Source: Bacillota bacterium (GTDB taxonomy: Bacteria; Bacillota; Clostridia; Oscillospirales; Ruminococcaceae). From it: DNA of 5,353 bases. Location: positions 1 to 5,353 of the forward strand of contig JAEWWW010000008.1 of the NCBI GenBank assembly GCA_023396215.1, read 5' to 3'. Under the pieces are notes generated by a model that had not been told where the DNA came from, ran no database searches, and saw only the letters and a list, made by a program, of their open reading frames with translations. Both the position numbers and the translations under genes were made by a program. Each line of letters begins with the position of its first letter. Position 1 is the first letter of the stretch. Below are positions 4,979 through 5,353 of this stretch, in pieces.

Positions 4979-5007
4979 TTTCAATGCCGGGGCAAATATA
5001 TTATACT
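4979..5007 (+). promoter_or_regulatory. Probable glpK promoter with weak -35
   Basis: TATACT (5002-5007) is a good -10. The best-spaced -35 (17 nt) is TTTCAA (4979-4984), matching only three positions. An imperfect inverted repeat, TATATTT (4960-4966) with AAATATA (4994-5000), spans the -35 and could be an operator, which would fit a carbon-source-controlled gene. I see no convincing catabolite (cre) site. Confidence 0.5.
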
Positions 5008-5064
5008 AAAAATGCCGATGAGGGGTCACGCCTGCCGCCGGCAATCAAACAACGAGGTGATTGC

Positions 5065-5353
5065 ATGAAAAAATACGTGATAGCGCTGGACCAGGGAACC
5101 ACCAGCTCGCGCGCCATTATTTTTGACCGCCAGCAAAACATTGTTGAAATGATGCAGAAGGAAATCCGCCAGATTTACCCGCAGGCGGGTTATGTGGAGC
5201 ACGACCCCATCGAGATTTTCTCCTCACAGTACGAGGTGCTGGCGGGGGTGATGGCCCGCAGCGGTATCAGCCCCGAAGAGATTGCGGGCATCGGCATCAC
5301 CAACCAGCGCGAAACCACCGTCGTGTGGGAAAAAGCCACCGGCCGCCCCATCT
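5065..5353 (+). CDS. glpK: Glycerol kinase, N-terminal part (cut by window end)
   Basis: The first 96 residues of glycerol kinase, a cytoplasmic FGGY-family enzyme that phosphorylates glycerol to glycerol-3-phosphate with ATP. The start MKKYVIALDQGTTSSRAIIF contains the phosphate-binding DQGTTSSR (residues 9-16). QIYPQAGYVEHDPIEI (36-51) and GITNQRETTVVWEKATGRPI (77-96) follow. R82 and E83 correspond to glycerol-contacting residues in E. coli GlpK. The family is about 500 residues long, so roughly a fifth is present, and the frame is open at the edge. The SD GAGGTGAT (5054-5061) fits the ATG at 5065. It follows the terminator at 4885-4917, so it starts a new transcription unit. Whether glpF or glpD follow cannot be seen. 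Confidence 0.97.
   Translation, partial: MKKYVIALDQGTTSSRAIIFDRQQNIVEMMQKEIRQIYPQAGYVEHDPIEIFSSQYEVLAGVMARSGISPEEIAGIGITNQRETTVVWEKATGRPI

Noticed and set aside
5012..5068. 18-codon frame MPMRGHACRRQSNNEVIA ending in an ATGA overlap with glpK
   Set aside because: Its first ATG falls at or before the predicted transcription start and it has no SD.
1..5353. tRNA, rRNA, CRISPR, insertion sequence or phage genes
   Set aside because: No cloverleaf-like stretch, spaced repeat array, transposase motif or terminal inverted repeat was seen.

Overview
The window looks like chromosomal core sequence from a GC-rich member of the Clostridia, probably an Oscillospiraceae/Ruminococcaceae-type gut Firmicute. 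The organism is inferred from three things. The gene order yicC(yloC)-remA-gmk-rpoZ is the Firmicutes order known from Bacillus and Clostridia. The promoters are sigma-A-like and the Shine-Dalgarno (SD) sites are strong. The proteins read like clostridial homologues despite the high GC content. No species can be named from sequence alone.

Layout, right to left on the minus strand. A class A D-Ala-D-Ala carboxypeptidase (DacF/PBP5 type, 3905-2541) has its own promoter and is followed by a GC-rich hairpin. A 370-nt gap follows, holding a near-consensus promoter (TTGACA-N17-TACAAT) and a structured leader of about 190 nt. Next comes the operon yicC (endoribonuclease family), remA (DNA-binding regulator), gmk (guanylate kinase) and rpoZ (RNA polymerase omega). 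remA/gmk and gmk/rpoZ each overlap by 8 nt. The operon probably continues off the left edge, where coaBC and/or priA would be expected.

Layout on the plus strand. From the divergent region 3930-4231, a second strong promoter (TTGACA-N18-TAAAAT) reads a single-gene unit for a calcineurin-like metallophosphatase (4232-4903). That unit closes with a textbook intrinsic terminator whose loop contains the stop codon. A separate unit then starts with glpK (glycerol kinase), cut by the right edge after 96 codons.

The minus-strand operon joins RNA turnover (YicC), transcription regulation (RemA), GMP-to-GDP conversion (Gmk) and RNA polymerase assembly (omega). The carboxypeptidase (cell wall trimming), metallophosphatase and GlpK (glycerol use) are independent units.

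I found no mobile element, CRISPR array, tRNA, rRNA or clear novel system. The points most worth a second look are a GC-rich repeat/hairpin motif shared by two intergenic regions, the structured yicC leader with a possible 14-codon ORF, and altered metal-ligand motifs in the metallophosphatase.
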